Source: Nostoc sp. CHAB 5834
GTDB lineage: Bacteria > Cyanobacteriota > Cyanobacteriia > Cyanobacteriales > Nostocaceae
Reading direction: 5' to 3'
NCBI GenBank assembly: GCA_020829485.1
Contig: JAIVFU010000004.1
Coordinates: forward strand, 98,134 to 162,133
DNA: 64,000 nucleotides
The position numbers and the translations under genes were made by a program. The notes under the pieces are model-generated. The model was not told the origin of the DNA. It did not search any database and saw nothing but the letters and a program-made list of their open reading frames with translations. This document shows positions 35,600-44,785 of the stretch, piece after piece (position 1 is the stretch's first letter; each line of letters begins with the position of its first letter).

Positions 35600-36046
35600 C
35601 TAATTTTGTTGTTCTTCTGCAACTCGTTTGAGGCGGCGCAGTTGGGCTTGCATATCTTCTTTTGTCCAAGACGCAGCAAATGTGTTGAAACCCCAACTAA
35701 CTAAGGGGTTAGGGATATCGTACTCAAAGCGGTTGAGTAGGAGAGTTCCCTTTTTTGTTGGCTGACATTCCCAGCGATCGCGCCCTTGAAAAAATCCCTG
35801 AAATTCCCAAACTACCAAACCCGGTTGTCGTTCTACAACTACGCTATTCAACGTGGGTTTCAGTAGAGGAATTTGAATGATAAAACGGCTTTCACTGCCA
35901 ACATCAGTACTCCAAACTTCACCCACAGGTTCGCAACGGAGAACGGGGTTGAGCCAGCGATGCATGAGAGCTAAATCGCTAATACAGCGCTCCACCACCG
36001 TAGCTGTAGCATTAATTTGAATCGATTGTGACAAAACTTGAGACAT
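35600..36046 (-). CDS. SRPBCC (START-like) family protein
   Basis: About 148 residues from ATG 36046 (MSQVLSQSIQINATATVVERC), preferable to ATG 36073, which adds nine residues. The pattern of a helix-grip fold: an N-terminal strand, a helix WLNPVLRCEPVGEVWS, alternating strands, and a long C-terminal helix ASWTKEDMQAQLRRLKRVAEEQ. These proteins bind hydrophobic ligands, typically lipids or polyketides; the role is unknown. Convergent with the oxidoreductase. Confidence 0.8.
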   Translation of the reverse strand: MSQVLSQSIQINATATVVERCISDLALMHRWLNPVLRCEPVGEVWSTDVGSESRFIIQIPLLKPTLNSVVVERQPGLVVWEFQGFFQGRDRWECQPTKKGTLLLNRFEYDIPNPLVSWGFNTFAASWTKEDMQAQLRRLKRVAEEQQN

Positions 36047-36259
36047 TTTATATCTCTGATGCAGTTGCTGCAATTAGAGTAACGCAAAATTCAGCACTGT
36101 CAAGGAAGAGGACAGGGGGCTTTACGCATCACGACTCGTAACACTCAGAAATTACTCTTCATATCAATGGCATAGAGGTATGTTTTTACTGGTAAATTGA
36201 TAGGCAAAACACTGACTCAGTGTTTGCGGCGAATACTTTAAGCTTAATTCCCGAAAACC

Positions 36260-37912
36260 ATGAACACAACTTGGCAAGGAATAACCCAGGTGATAGGAGT
36301 TGCTTTATCCACGAGGGTGCAGCAATTTTTGGCACAATCGCCCAGCCTGCAACCGATTCAACCAGCAGTGAATCAAGGAATCGCTGATGTACAAGGTATT
36401 GTTCAACAGTTGATTCAGTTTATACCCCGTCTGCTGGGGGCAGTGGCAATTTTGTTTGTAGGTTGGCTAATTGCGTTGGGCGCAGCGGCCCTGACGCGAG
36501 GAATCCTCAATCGCACAAACATAGATAACCGCATTGCCGCAGGGATAACAGGTCGTCAAGATGTTCCCCAAGTGGAGAAATTAATCTCCCGCTTAGTCTT
36601 TTGGAGCATTATTCTGTTGACGGCGGTAGCTGTTTTACAGACATTGGATCTGGAGGTAGCCTCTCGACCTCTGAATAATTTTCTCAATCAACTTATTGGC
36701 TTTTTGCCAAAGTTGGTTGGTGTCGGAATCCTTTTGGTAACTGCCTGGTTTTTGGCGACTATTGTGAAGATTATCACTGTGCGCTCATTACAGGCATTTA
36801 ATCTGGATGAACGTTTGAATCCAGAACCAGAAGACAGGGCACCCAGCCTTAATCAGCTGTCTGTGAGTGAGACGATTGGCAATGCACTGTATTGGTTTAT
36901 ATTTTTACTGTTTCTCGCCCCTGTTTTGGATACTCTCGAACTCAGGCAGGCTCTACAACCAGTACAAGCTTTAATTACAGAAGTTCTGCTAATTCTGCCG
37001 AACATTTTAGCGGCGGCGCTAATTGCTGTAGTTGGCTGGTTCATAGCTAATGTGGTGCGGCGAATTGTGACGAACTTGCTGGCGACAACTGGCATCGACC
37101 ATTTAGGTAGTCGCTTGGGATTATCTTCGACTGCGGGCGTGCAACCTCTATCGAGTATTATCGGCACAATTGTCTATATTTTGATTTTGATTCCTGTGGC
37201 GATCGCAGCCCTCAATGCCCTAGAAATTAATGCGATCTCTGTGCCTGCGATCGCAATGCTGCAACAGATTCTCAACGCCCTACCTGCCATTTTTACAGCC
37301 GTAGCAATCTTGATTGTCGCCTATTTCCTAGGGCGGTTTATCGCGGATTTGGTTACAAGTATCCTCACCAATTTAGGCTTTAATAACATTTTCACTATTT
37401 TGGGTCTGACAACACCCAGCAGACGAATTGTAGTTTCAACAGAATCAACAACCCCCCCGATTCCAAGCCGCACTCCATCAGAAATTGCAGGCATTGTTGC
37501 TTTAGTGGGAATCATGCTATTTGCAACGGTGGCGGCGGTGAATATCTTGAATATTCCAGCCCTGACAGCATTAGTGTCTGGGATTGTGATCATATTCGGG
37601 CGGATTTTGGCGGGATTGGTCATATTTGCCATTGGCTTATTCCTGGCAAATCTGGCTTTTAGCATCATTACCAGTTCTGGCGAACGTCAAGCACAGATTT
37701 TAGGACAAGTGGCGCGGATTGCAATTATTACCTTAGTCTCTGCAATGGCACTGCAACAGATTGGAGTTGCCAGTGATATTGTGAATTTAGCCTTTGGACT
37801 TTTACTAGGTGCGATCGCAGTTGCTATTGCCCTAGCTTTTGGTCTTGGGGGACGCGATATTGCCCGCGAACAAGTTCAAGAATGGCTAAACTCTTTCAAA
37901 GGTAGAAACTAA
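36260..37912 (+). CDS. Mechanosensitive channel-like membrane protein (conserved TM helix repeats)
   Basis: A 550-residue protein with about five repeated units of the conserved TM helix (PF05552) type, each with a hydrophobic helix such as LLGAVAILFVGWLIALGAAALTR or ALIAVVGWFIANVVRRIVTNLL. The C-terminal ends VNLAFGLLLGAIAVAIALAFGLGGRDIARE, typical of MscS-like channels lacking the soluble vestibule. Annotated in relatives as mechanosensitive ion channel; conductance is not shown for this form. Confidence 0.85.
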   Translation: MNTTWQGITQVIGVALSTRVQQFLAQSPSLQPIQPAVNQGIADVQGIVQQLIQFIPRLLGAVAILFVGWLIALGAAALTRGILNRTNIDNRIAAGITGRQDVPQVEKLISRLVFWSIILLTAVAVLQTLDLEVASRPLNNFLNQLIGFLPKLVGVGILLVTAWFLATIVKIITVRSLQAFNLDERLNPEPEDRAPSLNQLSVSETIGNALYWFIFLLFLAPVLDTLELRQALQPVQALITEVLLILPNILAAALIAVVGWFIANVVRRIVTNLLATTGIDHLGSRLGLSSTAGVQPLSSIIGTIVYILILIPVAIAALNALEINAISVPAIAMLQQILNALPAIFTAVAILIVAYFLGRFIADLVTSILTNLGFNNIFTILGLTTPSRRIVVSTESTTPPIPSRTPSEIAGIVALVGIMLFATVAAVNILNIPALTALVSGIVIIFGRILAGLVIFAIGLFLANLAFSIITSSGERQAQILGQVARIAIITLVSAMALQQIGVASDIVNLAFGLLLGAIAVAIALAFGLGGRDIAREQVQEWLNSFKGRN

Positions 37913-38097
37913 AAGTTGATTAAGGTGAAATTTCCTCTGTAAATCTCGGAAAGTGCAGCCATAAGCATCAGTAGTGGAGAAAATCTATCGGCAATTGTGC
38001 CTAAAAGGTTGAAAGTTAGAAGCTCAGAAGCTCGGAGTTTGAGTGTAGAACTTGAAAGTTCACGTTCTCATCTCGAAGTTCCGAGTTCCAAGCTCTA

Positions 38098-38255
38098 GCC
38101 TTCGAGTTCAGAGGTCAAAGTTCCGAGTTCAGAGGTCGAAGTTCCGAGTTCAGAGGTTAAAGTTCCGAGTTCAGAGGTCGAAGTTCCGAGTTCAGAGGTC
38201 GAAGTTCCGAGTTCAGAGGTTGAAGTTCCGAGTTTAGAGGTTGAAGTTCCGAGTT
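38098..38255. repeat. 21-base tandem repeat, about seven copies
   Basis: The unit AAGTTCCGAGTTCAGAGGTCG, varying mainly at one or two bases near the end (GTCG, GTTA, GTTG, GTCA), occurs about seven times in tandem. It does not break frame in any one phase, so a spurious frame encoding SKFRVQR heptads appears over it. No spacers are present, so it is not CRISPR. It lies just after the mechanosensitive channel gene. Confidence 0.85.
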
Positions 38256-38277
38256 ATAAAATCAGGTTCAATCTTTA

Positions 38278-38426
38278 TATACTGGTTCTCGCTTGGGTGC
38301 AGTACAGTTTTGACCTCACTTCCATTCCTCTCTCCTAAAAGGAGAGAGGCTTTGAATTTTGCTCCCCAACGCTCGCTCTTAAGGGGCTGGGGGTTAGGTC
38401 TTTGCACTCAACTGAGAACTGCTATA
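38278..38426. repeat. MITE-like element, TATAGCGGTTCTC family, copy 1
   Basis: A 149-base element bounded by TATACTGGTTCTC and GAGAACTGCTATA. Its interior carries a GAGGTCAAAACT-like segment, the perfect hairpin CCTCTCTCCTAAAAGGAGAGAGG, and CCCCAACGCTCG. A second copy in reverse orientation lies at 58148-58298, and a 13-base end alone appears at 63678-63690. Confidence 0.8.
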
Positions 38427-38470
38427 GATGGCAGAATATGACAACCTTTGTAAAATACTCGCAGAAAAAT

Positions 38471-38561
38471 CAGGACTTACGCAAAATAATGGAAAAACGA
38501 ACCGCAAAGGCGCAAAGGACACAAAGGAATGAGAGTTTCAGAGAGTTATTGCGTAAGTCCT
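38471..38561. repeat. MITE-like element, CAGGACTTACGCAA family, copy 2
   Basis: A 91-base element, reverse complement of the copy at 10460-10552, with left end CAGGACTTACGCAAAATAAT and right end ATTGCGTAAGTCCT. Differences from copy 1 are a few substitutions and a two-base length change in the CTTTGTGTCC part. It has no gene. Confidence 0.85.
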
Positions 38562-38673
38562 AAAAATATCCCCGTGATTTTACCCGTTAGTTATTAAATC
38601 AAGAACTAGGAACAATTTAAATCTTAAAAACTGAATTGAGCATCGAACCGATACGTGGTGAGAAATAGATTCA

Positions 38674-38787
38674 TCAATATTTGAGAAAATTAGAGTCTTA
38701 TCTACTGAACAATTAGGAGAAGAATTTTTAGACTTTTCAAATGTGTCTGATTTAGTTGCTTGGCTTGAGGAAAATACAAGCAGTTGA
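38674..38787 (+). pseudogene. C-terminal remnant of a DUF4351-domain gene
   Basis: The frame reads SSIFEKIRVLSTEQLGEEFL DFSNVSDLVAWLEENTSS before TGA at 38787, close to the C-terminus of DUF4351 proteins (compare IKGLSIEQLENLGEALLDFSNVADLEIWLNQQ in the interrupted gene at 27743). It begins about 38674 with no start codon or upstream domain. The remainder of the gap from 37913 holds the tandem repeat and two MITEs. Confidence 0.65.
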
Positions 38788-38801
38788 AATAAGTTGATAC
38801 A

Positions 38802-40283
38802 TCACTTTTTGAGTTTTACCTTGTGGAGTAATTCATCTTTAATGCGGTTGAGAATTGAAGTCTCATCCAGGTTTGCCAAAATCCGATTAATCACTGCTTT
38901 TGGCCCATCAGGCCCCCAGGTTGCCCCGTTAGCTAAATAAACTTTGGTAACTTGTCCAATGCCGTAAGAAGAAACACCAGCTACTCCCGCTTGCGTGATT
39001 GCCACCGATATATAAGGGCCTAACGCAACACCTGCGGTAGCTGTTGCAGAGATACCAAGTAAAGTTTTTAATCCACTCAAGCCCAAATTAGCTAACAATT
39101 CACTAGCACCGATGCCGCCCATACTCAGGGCGATTTTTTGTAGCAATTGTACAGCCCCGGCTTCGGTCATGGAGAAGCCATAGAGTTTAGATAAACCCAA
39201 AATCAGAGCAATATCAATAACCACACTACTCAGAATATCTACCACAGTTACGGGATTAAGTGCGATCGCTAATGCCTTGGTCATCACAGCCTTCCAAATC
39301 AACTGATTAGCGTTCACCTCCCGAATCATCAGTTTTCGTTCTATCAACTGCTCATTTACAATATCGCTATAAAGCATGGTATTGAGGGCAACCAAAGCTT
39401 TACCCTCACGATGCAGAATCTCTAATATTTTCAGCTTGAGTTCCTCAACTTGGGCATTACCTGTACGCAACTGTATGCCCCTAGTACCATCAGGGCGACG
39501 AATCGCCGTCTTCACCAATGGCGATGCCGCAGCCATGACAATTTCCAAAGGTGTGAGCAATTCCCGCACCCTTTCATCCCGGATTTTGTGATAAATTGCC
39601 ATCCGGTCTGCTTCTGGATACTGGTCTACTTTGTTAAATACCAGAATGATCGGTTTACCTGCTTCCCGCAACTGAGAAAGGGCAGCGTATTCTAGCTTTG
39701 TCATGTCGCCAGATATTACAAACAGAATCAAATCCGCAAGTTTTGCAATCTGTTCAGCTAATGCGGCACGGGTTGCACCATCTACTTCATCTAACCCAGG
39801 AGTGTCAATTAATTCCACCTGAGATTGACCTACACCAGGGAGAGTAACTCGCAAAGCACGTTCAGTTTCTCCAATCGCTTCCTCACTAATACTCCAATTA
39901 ACTCTTTGTGCAGCACGAGTGACACCATGCAGCGGCCCAGTTTCAAATACTGTTTGCCCAACCAAAGCATTGAGTAGCGAAGACTTACCACGTCCCACCA
40001 TGCCAAAAGCCGCAATCTGCACCACCATGCGGTCTAACTTCCCCAGCATAGTTTCCAAATCCGCAATTTCCGCCTCTAACCCGGTTTTTTCTTGGGGGGT
40101 GAGGTCGAGATTGCTTACCAAGTTTCGCAGCGCCGTTTGTGCTTGTTTATAGTTCAGTTCCGTCTGAATGTCCTCAAAGCTGAAAATGGCACTATCCAGT
40201 TCTTCCTCCCAGTTGAGAGAATTGTTGTCAGTGTTACTGGAATCACTTTGATGAGGTTCAGGCACGGGCAATGTCGAAGTCAT
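38802..40283 (-). CDS. GTP-binding protein with C-terminal DUF697 domain
   Basis: A 493-residue GTPase. The G1 P-loop GMVGRGKSS lies near residue 95, G2 GVTRAA, G3 DTPGLDE, G4 NKVD. The C-terminal 200 residues have hydrophobic helices (IDIALILGLSKLYGFSM, IGASELLANLGLSGLKTLLG) of the DUF697 type, suggesting membrane association. The family is widespread in cyanobacteria, and its function is not known to me. Stop at 38802; ATG start at 40283. Confidence 0.85.
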   Translation of the reverse strand: MTSTLPVPEPHQSDSSNTDNNSLNWEEELDSAIFSFEDIQTELNYKQAQTALRNLVSNLDLTPQEKTGLEAEIADLETMLGKLDRMVVQIAAFGMVGRGKSSLLNALVGQTVFETGPLHGVTRAAQRVNWSISEEAIGETERALRVTLPGVGQSQVELIDTPGLDEVDGATRAALAEQIAKLADLILFVISGDMTKLEYAALSQLREAGKPIILVFNKVDQYPEADRMAIYHKIRDERVRELLTPLEIVMAAASPLVKTAIRRPDGTRGIQLRTGNAQVEELKLKILEILHREGKALVALNTMLYSDIVNEQLIERKLMIREVNANQLIWKAVMTKALAIALNPVTVVDILSSVVIDIALILGLSKLYGFSMTEAGAVQLLQKIALSMGGIGASELLANLGLSGLKTLLGISATATAGVALGPYISVAITQAGVAGVSSYGIGQVTKVYLANGATWGPDGPKAVINRILANLDETSILNRIKDELLHKVKLKK

Positions 40284-40510
40284 ATATATTAATTTTAGAT
40301 TTTAGATTTTAGATTTTAGATTTTAGATACACCCCGTTTACTATCCTAGTTATTTTTAGGAGTGGTTTGGGGAGATGAGGGGGATGAGGGAGATGAGGGA
40401 CAAGAATTAATAACCAATGCCCCATGCCCAATGACCAATGACCAATGACCAATGACTAATGACTAATGACCAATGACCAATGACCAATGACTAATGACTA
40501 ATGACTAACA
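40284..40510. repeat. Short tandem repeats TTTTAGA and CCAATGA
   Basis: Four to five TTTTAGA units (40291-40327), GATGAGGG units (about 40375-40398) and about ten CCAATGA/CTAATGA heptamers (40430-40505). Classic cyanobacterial short tandem repeats between the GTPase and tpiA. No gene. Confidence 0.85.
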
Positions 40511-40570
40511 AAAAGTCATAAACTGAAAAATGCATCTAAATAACTCGTTAGGATCTTGACTAAATTACCT

Positions 40571-41302
40571 GTGCGGAAAATCGTTATTGCCGGCAACTGG
40601 AAAATGTACAAAACCCAGGCAGAAACCCAAGAGTTTCTACAAGGATTTCTGCCCCACTTAGAGGAAACCCCCCAAGGGCGAGAAGTGATATTGTGCCCTC
40701 CTTTCACTGATTTAAGTGTTTTGTCCAAGACTTTGCACGGTAGCCTCATCCAACTGGGGGCACAAAATATCCATTGGGAAGAATATGGAGCCTATACAGG
40801 TGAGATTTCTGGGCCAATGCTGACAGAAAGTGGTGTGCGCTTTGTAATTGTCGGTCATAGCGAACGACGACAATACTTTGGTGAAACGGACGCAACCGTT
40901 AATCTGCGCCTCCGAACTGCTCAAAGGTTTGGTTTGACCCCTATTATCTGTGTTGGCGAAACTAAACAACAACGAGATGCGGGAGAAACTGAATCACTGA
41001 TTTCTCTCCAACTCGACAAAGGCTTACTAGATATTGATCAAAGTAATTTGGTGATTGCCTATGAACCGATTTGGGCCATTGGCACCGGTGAAACTTGTGA
41101 AGCGGTGGAAGCTAATCGAATTATTGGCTTAATCCGTAGCCAGTTGAGTAATCCAAATGTATCAATTCAATATGGTGGCTCAGTTAAGCCGAACAATATT
41201 GATGAGATCATGGCTCAACCAGAAATTGATGGTGTTTTAGTCGGAGGAGCAAGTTTGGAAGCTGAGAGTTTCGCTCGAATTGTAAATTTTCAGTCACTGT
41301 AA
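40571..41302 (+). CDS. tpiA: Triosephosphate isomerase
   Basis: A 243-residue enzyme interconverting dihydroxyacetone phosphate and glyceraldehyde 3-phosphate, used in the Calvin cycle and glycolysis. GNWKMYKTQ with catalytic Lys, [11 protein letters not shown] with catalytic His, and [12 protein letters not shown] with catalytic Glu are all intact. GTG 40571 ([14 protein letters not shown]) matches the family N-terminus; an in-frame TTG at 40556 would add five residues. folP follows 52 bases on. Confidence 0.96.
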   Translation: MRKIVIAGNWKMYKTQAETQEFLQGFLPHLEETPQGREVILCPPFTDLSVLSKTLHGSLIQLGAQNIHWEEYGAYTGEISGPMLTESGVRFVIVGHSERRQYFGETDATVNLRLRTAQRFGLTPIICVGETKQQRDAGETESLISLQLDKGLLDIDQSNLVIAYEPIWAIGTGETCEAVEANRIIGLIRSQLSNPNVSIQYGGSVKPNNIDEIMAQPEIDGVLVGGASLEAESFARIVNFQSL

Positions 41303-41354
41303 TGTGCTTTCTTCTCGTTCCCATGCAGAGCATGGGAATGCCTAATGTAGATTT

Positions 41355-42203
41355 ATGTCAAGCAACTTGATAATTCGAGGACGCTGTTTCGAGTGGGGAC
41401 AGCGCACTTATTTAATGGGCATTTTGAATGTAACGCCTGATAGCTTTAGTGATGGGGGTGAGTTTAACACTACCTCTGCCGCTTTAGTACAGGCGCAAGC
41501 CCTGGTGGCTGCTGGTGCTGACATTATCGATGTGGGCGGTCAATCAACTCGACCAGGGGCAAAACAAATCACTCTGGCACAGGAACTTGACCGGGTTTTA
41601 TCGGTGTTACAGGTGCTAAGACCAGAAATTTCAGTCCCGATTTCTGTAGATACCACCCGTGCGGCTGTAGCTAAGGCATCTGTAGAAGCTGGAGCAGATA
41701 TTATTAATGATATTTCTGGCGGCACTTTTGACTCAGAAATGTTACCAGTAGTTGCAGATTTAGGTGTGCCGATTATTTTAATGCATATCCGGGGAACACC
41801 ACAGACAATGCAGCAACAGACTGATTATCAAGATTTGCTCAAAGAGATTTATAGTTTTTTAGGTCAGCAAATTGGGGTAGCAACTGCTGCGGGCATTGAC
41901 CGGGATAAAATTATTATTGATCCTGGTATTGGCTTTGCTAAGAACTATGAGCAAAATTTAGAGATTTTTCGCGGCTTGCGATCGCTCTCACCACTCAATT
42001 GCCCTATCTTGGTAGGAGCATCCCGTAAAAGTTTTATTGGTCGTATTTTAAATCAACCAGATCCCAAAGCACGGGTTTGGGGAACGGCAGCAGCTTGTTG
42101 TGCTGCTATTTTTAATGGCGCTGATATCCTCCGAGTTCATGATGTTCAAGAAATGCGCGATGTTTCACTAGTAGCCGATGCGCTACTGAGACAAGACACA
42201 TAG
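41355..42203 (+). CDS. folP: Dihydropteroate synthase
   Basis: A 282-residue folate enzyme joining p-aminobenzoate and dihydropterin pyrophosphate. The N-terminal LMGILNVTPDSFSDGGEF loop, the DVGGQSTRPGA pyrophosphate-binding loop, PISVDTTRA, and the C-terminal RVHDVQEM are all intact. Same strand as tpiA with a 52-base gap, so likely co-transcribed. Confidence 0.96.
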   Translation: MSSNLIIRGRCFEWGQRTYLMGILNVTPDSFSDGGEFNTTSAALVQAQALVAAGADIIDVGGQSTRPGAKQITLAQELDRVLSVLQVLRPEISVPISVDTTRAAVAKASVEAGADIINDISGGTFDSEMLPVVADLGVPIILMHIRGTPQTMQQQTDYQDLLKEIYSFLGQQIGVATAAGIDRDKIIIDPGIGFAKNYEQNLEIFRGLRSLSPLNCPILVGASRKSFIGRILNQPDPKARVWGTAAACCAAIFNGADILRVHDVQEMRDVSLVADALLRQDT

Positions 42204-42211
42204 CCCGACTG

Positions 42212-43054
42212 TTAGGTATTACCGTTTTCGGTTTTTTTGCCATTACCTTCGTTATTTACTGACTCGGCTATTAACTCTTGAAACATCTCACTTGAGTTAG
42301 CTGGATCTACAAAGACAATTTTGGCATTACTGCTCTCACCAAGTTTTTGGCTAGCATCTACGTAATCTTGAGCTACAAGATACCGCAGAATGTCTCTACT
42401 ATCTGGATTGGAACGGAGAGCTTGAGAAATAATTTGCACTGAGGCCATAGTTCCTTCTGCTTTTCTAATCGCAGCTTCCTTTTCCCCTTCTGCTTCAGTA
42501 ATCAGCGCCCGTTTTTTGATTTCAGCGGCTTGTTGCTCTTCCCTTGACTTTCGTACACTCTCAGGTAGGGTAATTCTCTGAAGGTCTAACCGGAGAATCT
42601 CAACTCCCCAATCTGCCGTTATCTCATTCAACTGGTCTATGATAGCTGAGTGCATTTCCGCTCTGGAGACATTTGTCTGCTCTAGAGTGTTTTGGGCAAT
42701 GATTTCCCGGAGCGTGGTTGTAGTCACCTGTGTCAGTGCCCCTTGCAGATCCTCAATAGCATAAAAGCTTTTCTCAATATCTTTAATGCGCCAGTACACA
42801 ATAGCATCCACTTCCACATAAATATTATCTTGGGTGATCACATTCTGGGGTTTGATGTCTAAAAACTGCTCTCGTGTAGTATCTTCCATCACAATCTGAT
42901 CTACCAAGGGAACAATAAAGTTCAGCCCAGGTTTAAGTTTCCGATGATACTGCCCCAGGCGTTCGACTAGGGCTTCATTACCTTGATTAATCAGTTTTGC
43001 AGAACCTAAGGCATAACCTATAAGCACTAAAACTATAAAAATGATTGGCTCCAT
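42212..43054 (-). CDS. SPFH/stomatin-like (band 7) membrane protein
   Basis: A 280-residue paraslipin-type protein. One N-terminal membrane helix is at residues 3-19; the SPFH domain follows (EALVERLGQYHRKLKPGLNFIVP, ITQDNIYVEVDAIVYWRI); a coiled coil with EEQQAAEIKKRALITEAEGEKEA-type repeats precedes a variable Asn/Lys tail. Such proteins scaffold membrane domains and proteases. Convergent with folP, stop codons only nine bases apart. Confidence 0.9.
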   Translation of the reverse strand: MEPIIFIVLVLIGYALGSAKLINQGNEALVERLGQYHRKLKPGLNFIVPLVDQIVMEDTTREQFLDIKPQNVITQDNIYVEVDAIVYWRIKDIEKSFYAIEDLQGALTQVTTTTLREIIAQNTLEQTNVSRAEMHSAIIDQLNEITADWGVEILRLDLQRITLPESVRKSREEQQAAEIKKRALITEAEGEKEAAIRKAEGTMASVQIISQALRSNPDSRDILRYLVAQDYVDASQKLGESSNAKIVFVDPANSSEMFQELIAESVNNEGNGKKTENGNT

Positions 43055-43602
43055 ATATACTCCTATTCAGCTTTTGGGAGAATTTAGTGTCAAGGATATG
43101 CTAATAGCTTGTCATATCTTTGAGTTTAATGTTTTGAGTCTGTAATTTTATGAACACCAGCAGCGATTTGACATCAGACATCGCTGCTGGTGTTCATATT
43201 GTGTGAGTAGGCTGTTTTGCGGAATGCTCTGCTTCTTGTCGTCAGACATCGCTATTAAAGCACCTTGATAAAATGCTGGCAAGGACTACTTTATCTCATC
43301 AACATTATTTGTATTGACATCTTCAGACAGCTTGGACTACGATTCAGTATATTTACGCAGAATAAGCAAGTTATAGTAAAATTTATAATAATTTTAAAAA
43401 CTTTAGTATAATCTGATTAAAATTGGCTTCAGCCATTAAAAATATAAAAAAATTATAGGCAGGTTGTTAATCAGACTTATATGTTTAATTTTACTTTTTA
43501 TAAGCTTATAATTTTTTGAGCAAAACATTATAGTTTTTAGCGTTTACTAAGGTTGAGAGTAATATTAGAATAAAAACTATTGATGATGAGCAACAGGCAA
43601 GA
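43055..43602. other. 548-base gene-free region upstream of rpsU
   Basis: Very AT-rich after 43300. It contains a perfect 18-base inverted repeat, ATGAACACCAGCAGCGAT at 43150-43167 and its complement at 43180-43197, with a 12-base loop and a second ACATCGCT-like half at 43245. It lacks a T-run, so its function as terminator is doubtful. The last 200 bases are the likely rpsU leader and promoter. Confidence 0.55.
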
Positions 43603-43815
43603 ATGACCCAGGTGGTTCTAGGAGAGAACGAAGGAATAGACTCAGTTTTGCGTCGATTTAAACGTCAGGTTTCCAAAGCTGGGATATTAGCTGATGTGAA
43701 ATATCATCGGCACTTTGAAACACCCATAGAAAAGCGCAAACGTCAAGCAGTGGCAGCTAGACGCACAAGACGTTTTAACGTATCGCGGAAGTCCCCACCC
43801 TCAATGTACTCATAG
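43603..43815 (+). CDS. rpsU: 30S ribosomal protein bS21
   Basis: A 70-residue S21: [43 protein letters not shown] and the basic tail [10 protein letters not shown] are diagnostic. The last ten residues ([10 protein letters not shown]) are an extension beyond usual ends. The preceding AT-rich leader is long and may be structured, as in cold-regulated cyanobacterial rpsU genes. Confidence 0.93.
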   Translation: MTQVVLGENEGIDSVLRRFKRQVSKAGILADVKYHRHFETPIEKRKRQAVAARRTRRFNVSRKSPPSMYS

Positions 43816-43861
43816 GGTGGGGATAGGGAGCGGATGATGACGAAAACATCTCCGACCAACA

Positions 43862-44071
43862 TCAATCGTCAGATTGATTAGGGAGTGGGATGATTGATAG
43901 CGGAGCGTTAGCGAGTCCGCGAGCGTCGGAATCGTCAATAGCCGAACTTGGTAGTCGGTCAACCCAGTCTTCAATTAATTGAGTCATTGTTTTTTCTTTG
44001 TTAGCAGCATATAGTTTGAGCTTATTGTATCTTCGCTCAGACATCCGAAAACGCAATGATTTTTCTTTCAT
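43862..44071 (-). CDS. Small ribbon-helix-helix-like protein
   Basis: About 69 residues from ATG 44071: MKEKSLRFRMSERRYNKLKL followed by AANKEKTMTQLIEDWVDRLP, the strand-helix-helix pattern of Arc/CopG-type regulators. An in-frame start at 44140 would add 23 residues of unrelated sequence. The C-terminus runs into a palindromic dispersed repeat (AGCGTTAGCGAGTCC), so the last 15 residues may be acquired. It is adjacent to the IS-like remnant and may be its accessory gene. Confidence 0.55.
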   Translation of the reverse strand: MKEKSLRFRMSERRYNKLKLYAANKEKTMTQLIEDWVDRLPSSAIDDSDARGLANAPLSIIPLPNQSDD

Positions 44072-44089
44072 GTTTGTGTACACACTACG

Positions 44090-44525
44090 CCACATACATG
44101 ATAATATATAAATGGTTGTTGACCCACCCACACGGCTCATAACAAACGGTCACAGTAGCAGTAATATGCTTACCAAGTCTAAGAGCGTGAGAAAGGGGGA
44201 AAGACTTCGGTCACTGGTTCGCAAGGTTACGCCCTGCGGTAAAAATAAGCCATACAGAAGTGTACGAGAAAGTAATAAAACTGTCTGCGGAAGGCGGACG
44301 GCTGCGCGGGTTCTCTCTATGAAGAGATAAAACTGGGCAACCAGTAGAGACGCTGTGTAAGACCAGACGCTCGATGACTCGCTAACGCTGCGCTATCATC
44401 GGGTTTAGTCCCGAATATCCTTGTGATATACCTAACGTGGCAACGACGAATGAGACGCGAAACGTTGATGGTTGTTTCTTTGAAGCTCCGGCTTCAGCGA
44501 AGCAAGCCGGAGTACTTCACATAAA
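44090..44525 (+). mobile_element. Probable decayed IS200/IS605-type element (right-end hairpin region)
   Basis: The stretch ends with GAAGCTCCGGCTTCAGCGAA and then GCAAGCCGGAGTACTTCAC, the hairpin pattern found at the right ends of IS200/IS605 elements and at the 3' part of omega RNAs of TnpB. No tnpB or tnpA gene remains; a frame at 44112-44330 has no protein family match that I recognise. The identification rests on the end hairpin and the compact GC-rich nature of the block in an AT-rich setting, so it is tentative. The area to 44785 holds no gene. Confidence 0.4.
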
Positions 44526-44785
44526 CCTATTTGGTGTGATACTGGCGTTGCTTAAGGTTATGACCTAAAACAAGCAACAGTGCGTAGACCTAGACATCGC
44601 CATTATTCTTACAAAAATTAAGCAAAGTAGTCCGCACCCCAAATTAGGGTATAGATTAGTCACTTTTGCTATGTACAGAAGGCGTTAAGGGCTTTATCTC
44701 AGTTGGATGGAGCAAGGCTATTATCGCTACTCATCAACCAAAATAAGCGCCTTAGCCAAACTTACAAGCCAGTATTCATCCAACT

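Noticed and set aside
38052..38237. Apparent small protein of repeated SKFRVQR heptads
   Set aside because: It is only the reading of a 21-base tandem repeat; no ribosome binding site, no conserved ends, and it extends into non-repetitive non-coding sequence.
38098..38255. Possible CRISPR array
   Set aside because: The repeats are directly adjacent without unique spacers, and no cas gene is in the window.
44112..44330. 72-residue frame in the IS-like block
   Set aside because: The Arg/Ser-rich sequence resembles no transposase domain and probably reflects GC-rich non-coding repeat DNA.
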